From Pomphorhynchus laevis (taxonomy: Eukaryota; Acanthocephala; Palaeacanthocephala; Echinorhynchida; Pomphorhynchidae): a stretch of DNA of 64,000 nt. The number at the start of each line of letters is the position of its first letter. Position 1 is the stretch's first letter. The translations under genes were made by a program, and so were the position numbers. The DNA lies in assembly GCA_012934845.2 (NCBI GenBank), contig WNNJ02003206.1, positions 1 through 64,000 of the forward strand, read 5' to 3'. The notes beneath the pieces were generated by a model. It did not search any database and was not told where the DNA came from. It saw nothing but the letters and a program-made list of their open reading frames with translations. Below, piece after piece: positions 61,401 through 64,000 of this stretch.

Positions 61401-62107
61401 GAACTTTGTAATTCTCTCAAGAGTATCATATATTATAATTACGTGTACGTCAACGGCAAAAAGCAACAATTATTATTTTAGACGTTTCAGCCTAACGGGC
61501 CTTTGTTAAAATCTACAAATAGAGAAGTGAAGCAATAAATATGATTAAAGTTTTAGGTTGATTACGGTGGATCCCATTTGTAAATATGTTTATTGTTAAG
61601 ACCATCAGGATTGTCACACCTCAACTGACCTATCCCCTTATGTTAGCATCGGCATAACTCCGACTTATCTGCGATGCTTATTTCTACTATCGTGTATTGA
61701 AAACGTCGCTATTCAAAAATATTCTAAAACGTGTATTGAGAATACAATAATACACTAATGCATCGCTTGCAGTGAGTCTATTAATAGACAACTATATTTC
61801 ACCAAGATACTGTACCATACAATAGGAGCACGTGGCCGAATAGATAACGCCTACTGATGCACATGTCATTGCACACGATCATTTATAATAAATAAATAAA
61901 GGATTTGTTAAATAATAAATACATCTGTCGGAAAACCACGAAAATAAAAACTAGAGTTTAAAAAACGATAGTCTTTGTATTGTTATCTACCAACTTCTTC
62001 TGTTTTCTTCCAAACTCTTTACGGCCTCAGGTCCAGTGAGATCTGAGCCAGCCACGCTGCATAAGCGCGCCACCTCCGACTGAACCATTCGGGGAATTTC
62101 ATCCCCC
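61401..62107. other. spacer with a tRNA-like A box
   Basis: At 61829-61850 GCACGTGGCCGAATAGATAA resembles a tRNA 5' half (A box TGGCCGAATAGA), but no B box follows at the expected distance (near 61877). It is probably a truncated tRNA-derived SINE. Nothing else supported. Confidence 0.4.
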
Positions 62108-62560
62108 CTAAGAGTCTAGTCGAGGCGGACTATGGTCCGTAATCTCTAGATAAGGAGCTTGATTTTTCTTAGGTAAAGCTATACGTCGGCTAATATTGAT
62201 GCCGGCTACATCAGATGGTGAGACTAAAAGCATTGTGACGGCCACTTCTCTTCTTTGATTGTCTGTCAAAAGCTGACAAACTCGAGAGCAGAATAAAGCA
62301 ACGAATTTGGAGTGCCCATAAGTGGACCACATCAGTAAAGGATATCCGTAACAGATAAGTCACTGCACCTGAAGTCACCCCAAGGCGGAATTGGCTGGAG
62401 AGAAAGCGTGGCTCCATAGTTATGTAGGGCAAGTGACTCCTCCAAAACTCTATCAAGGCTTATGATCCCAATCCAACTTGATGCCCTCTCCCGCCAGCAG
62501 ACAATTTTCTCCTTCTTGAATATCTTCCAGGGTAAAGCCTGAGAGGGAGTAAGCCGAAAA
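62108..62560 (-). mobile_element. non-LTR retroelement relic, copy 1
   Basis: Minus strand, in shifting frames: LHNYGATLSLQPIPPWGDF, DLSVTDIL, then CQLLTDNQRREVAVTMLLVS, PSDVAGINISRRIALPKKNQ. The last segment is the start of an RT domain (motif 1, S-R-R-x-x-L-P-K-K). Stops and frame changes are present (for example a TGA after VTDILY). Confidence 0.65.
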
Positions 62561-63082
62561 TACTCGACCTGTCCCTACTCAGCTGAAGCCTATATCTATA
62601 ACTCTAGTATTCATTCGAGAGAACCTGCCTGATGGAAGCAAAGAGATTGAGAAGGTGTAGCATCTTCGCTAGGACCTTGTTTTTTGTTGGAGTTGGATTA
62701 TAAGTGCGACCTCTATATGTAGTCGACAGGATCCCCGTAGCTTACGAAGAGAGGTAGGAACTAAATTCGGTCAAACTCTCATTTTTTTATTCTGGGGAAG
62801 AGTTAGATAGCTGACTAAAAGAAAATGACTCTGATAGGATTAAAGTGGAACCTTTTTCTAAGCAACGAGTCTTCCTCTAGCCGGGTTGCATGAAGATTTG
62901 GATAGGCATTCAACCACTAATTGAGGAGGATAAAATGCTATCGGAAATGGTAGGCCGCTTTTTTCCTTAACGAAACGAACGTTGGTAACGTTATAGAGAT
63001 TCTCCTGGGCGTGGATGTCTGCTGCTTCAAGAACTGGTAATAAGCTTCGTAGTAACGAATCTTATTAAAGAGGATTCTATTT
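62561..63082. other. GC-richer spacer between two retroelement relics
   Basis: Probably decayed retroelement sequence, by its composition. No recognisable domain. Confidence 0.4.
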
Positions 63083-63490
63083 TTAAAAGATAAAGATAAA
63101 GATTTTCTTAAATTTTCTTATATAACTTAGTGTTATATAACAACTAAAAATAAAGATGAGGGAGTTTTGAATCGAAATAGGCCGCAGATCTTTGGGGCAT
63201 GTAATCGACTTCTTTTTAGGTAAAAATACTCGACGGCTAATATTAATGTTAGCAATGTCAGACGGGGAGGCTAATAGCATTGTTATGGCGACTTCCTTTC
63301 TCTGACTATCTGTCAAAAGCTGACAGACACGAGTGGAGAGTGGCGCGTGGGTTCTGGAGGTGCCCGGGAGTGGCCCCCAAGAGTTAAGGATATCTGTAAC
63401 AGATAAGTCCCTACTCCTGAAGTCACAGCAATGCGGGATTGGTTGGGGTGATTGAGTGGCTCCATAATTGTGTGGGGATAGTGACTCAAT
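63083..63490 (-). mobile_element. non-LTR retroelement relic, copy 2
   Basis: Continuously open on the minus strand from about 63482: ESLSPHNYGATQSPQPIPHC, SRDLSVTDILNSWGPL, CQLLTDSQRKEVAITMLLAS, NISRRVFLPKKKSITCPKDL, RPISIQNS. This is the upstream linker and motif 1 (RVFLPKK...PKDLRPISI) of a non-LTR RT, homologous to copy 1. The RT core is missing, so it is not functional. R2/NeSL-like affinity is possible but unproven. Confidence 0.7.
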
Positions 63491-64000
63491 TTTTAAAATG
63501 TTCAGTGAATTCTGTTATATTGAAAATTCTGTTCAAAAGCATTGAAAATGTTTTTGCGTTCCAATGGATACGCAAATTTAATGTTAATAAAATTTTGTAG
63601 TTTTGGCGCAGGGGAAGTTCCCATTGTTCAATCTGAGAATCGGAAAATAAAGCATCACTTACCCTTTTTGTTGAATAATTAGGTATTGCCTCTGCATTAG
63701 AAGTCGTTTATGTCGATTGAAAGCATGGACTCTCAGCATTCATTTCGGTTTTCTTTGATAGCTCCGACAGAATGGTAATTGTAATTACGCTGTAACTGCA
63801 AAAAATGATTTATAACGTTTCCTGTCTTTGCGCTAATTACACCACTATCAGTTGTACATATATTTTGGCAGCATTTTATTTTATTATAAATAAATAAGGG
63901 TTTTGTTAAAAATATGTTTTTAGTGATGCTACAAGCATACCATAATTTAATGAGCATGCGTACCATCATTTAGTGATGGAATGAAAAGCATTCTTGCAGT
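63491..64000. other. AT-rich DNA, possible minus-strand transcript pieces
   Basis: On the minus strand a pyrimidine-rich cattttttgcag (ending near 63801) and a strong gtaagt donor (near 63665) bracket about 135 bases, but no frame is open through them. This could be a UTR or non-coding exon. Not called. Confidence 0.3.

Noticed and set aside
61829-61866. tRNA gene
   Set aside because: Only an A-box half is seen; no B box or acceptor stem.
63733-63969. 78-codon minus-strand frame
   Set aside because: It crosses an acceptor-like site and has no domain; no frame is open between that acceptor and the next donor.

Overview
This looks like nuclear DNA from an AT-rich invertebrate animal (species not identifiable from sequence alone). 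Evidence: short coding exons with GT..AG borders and introns from about 40 nt to many kb, Penelope-like retroelements (PLEs), non-LTR retroelement fragments, tRNA-derived SINEs, (TA)n microsatellites, satellite arrays and an intronless HSP90 retro-pseudogene. There are no operons, ribosome binding sites, CRISPR arrays or prokaryotic genes. Most of the window is repeats; the long open frames through the 16-bp satellite, (TA)n tracts and minisatellites are artefacts of repeat composition.

Layout. 1-0.4 kb: last exon of a plus-strand gene. 0.9-3.0 kb: decayed minus-strand copy (A) of a PLE family called PLE1 here. 3-6 kb: AT-rich DNA with one good plus-strand exon. 6-25.6 kb: a large imperfect inverted structure. 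Its arms carry complex palindromes, (TA)n tracts, three host-gene exons and a PLE-type 3' module joined to arrays of a 16-bp CGCG-containing satellite. Between the arms lie the only open PLE1 copy (B, 755-codon reverse transcriptase) and a second, GC-richer PLE (PLE2) with a C-terminal GIY-YIG endonuclease. 25.7-34.5 kb: SINE, non-LTR retroelement relics, PLE1 fragment C, a 305-bp tandem repeat and minisatellites. 35.9-36.6 kb: HSP90 pseudogene. 37-50.7 kb: PLE1 fragments D-G, interspersed with host exons and a CR1/L2-like fragment. 51-64 kb: long AT-rich introns, six host exons whose reading frames join in phase, a ~33-bp minisatellite, a second SINE and two relics of one non-LTR retroelement.

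How the parts relate. All good host exons outside the inverted left arm are on the plus strand. Within three groups (40.3-41.7, 47.0-47.4 and 54.6-60.9 kb) the exons join without stops in matching phase, so one or more large plus-strand genes run through a transposon-filled landscape. I do not recognise the protein. PLE1 shapes much of the window: its 3' module can be drawn as a nested double pseudoknot, a shared terminal motif (ACGTAGACTCAGTTAGCTG) marks at least six sites, and a related module sits at the edge of the satellite arrays. One such module plus array is bounded by 68-bp direct repeats, which suggests that the satellite is, or grew inside, the body of a non-autonomous PLE relative.
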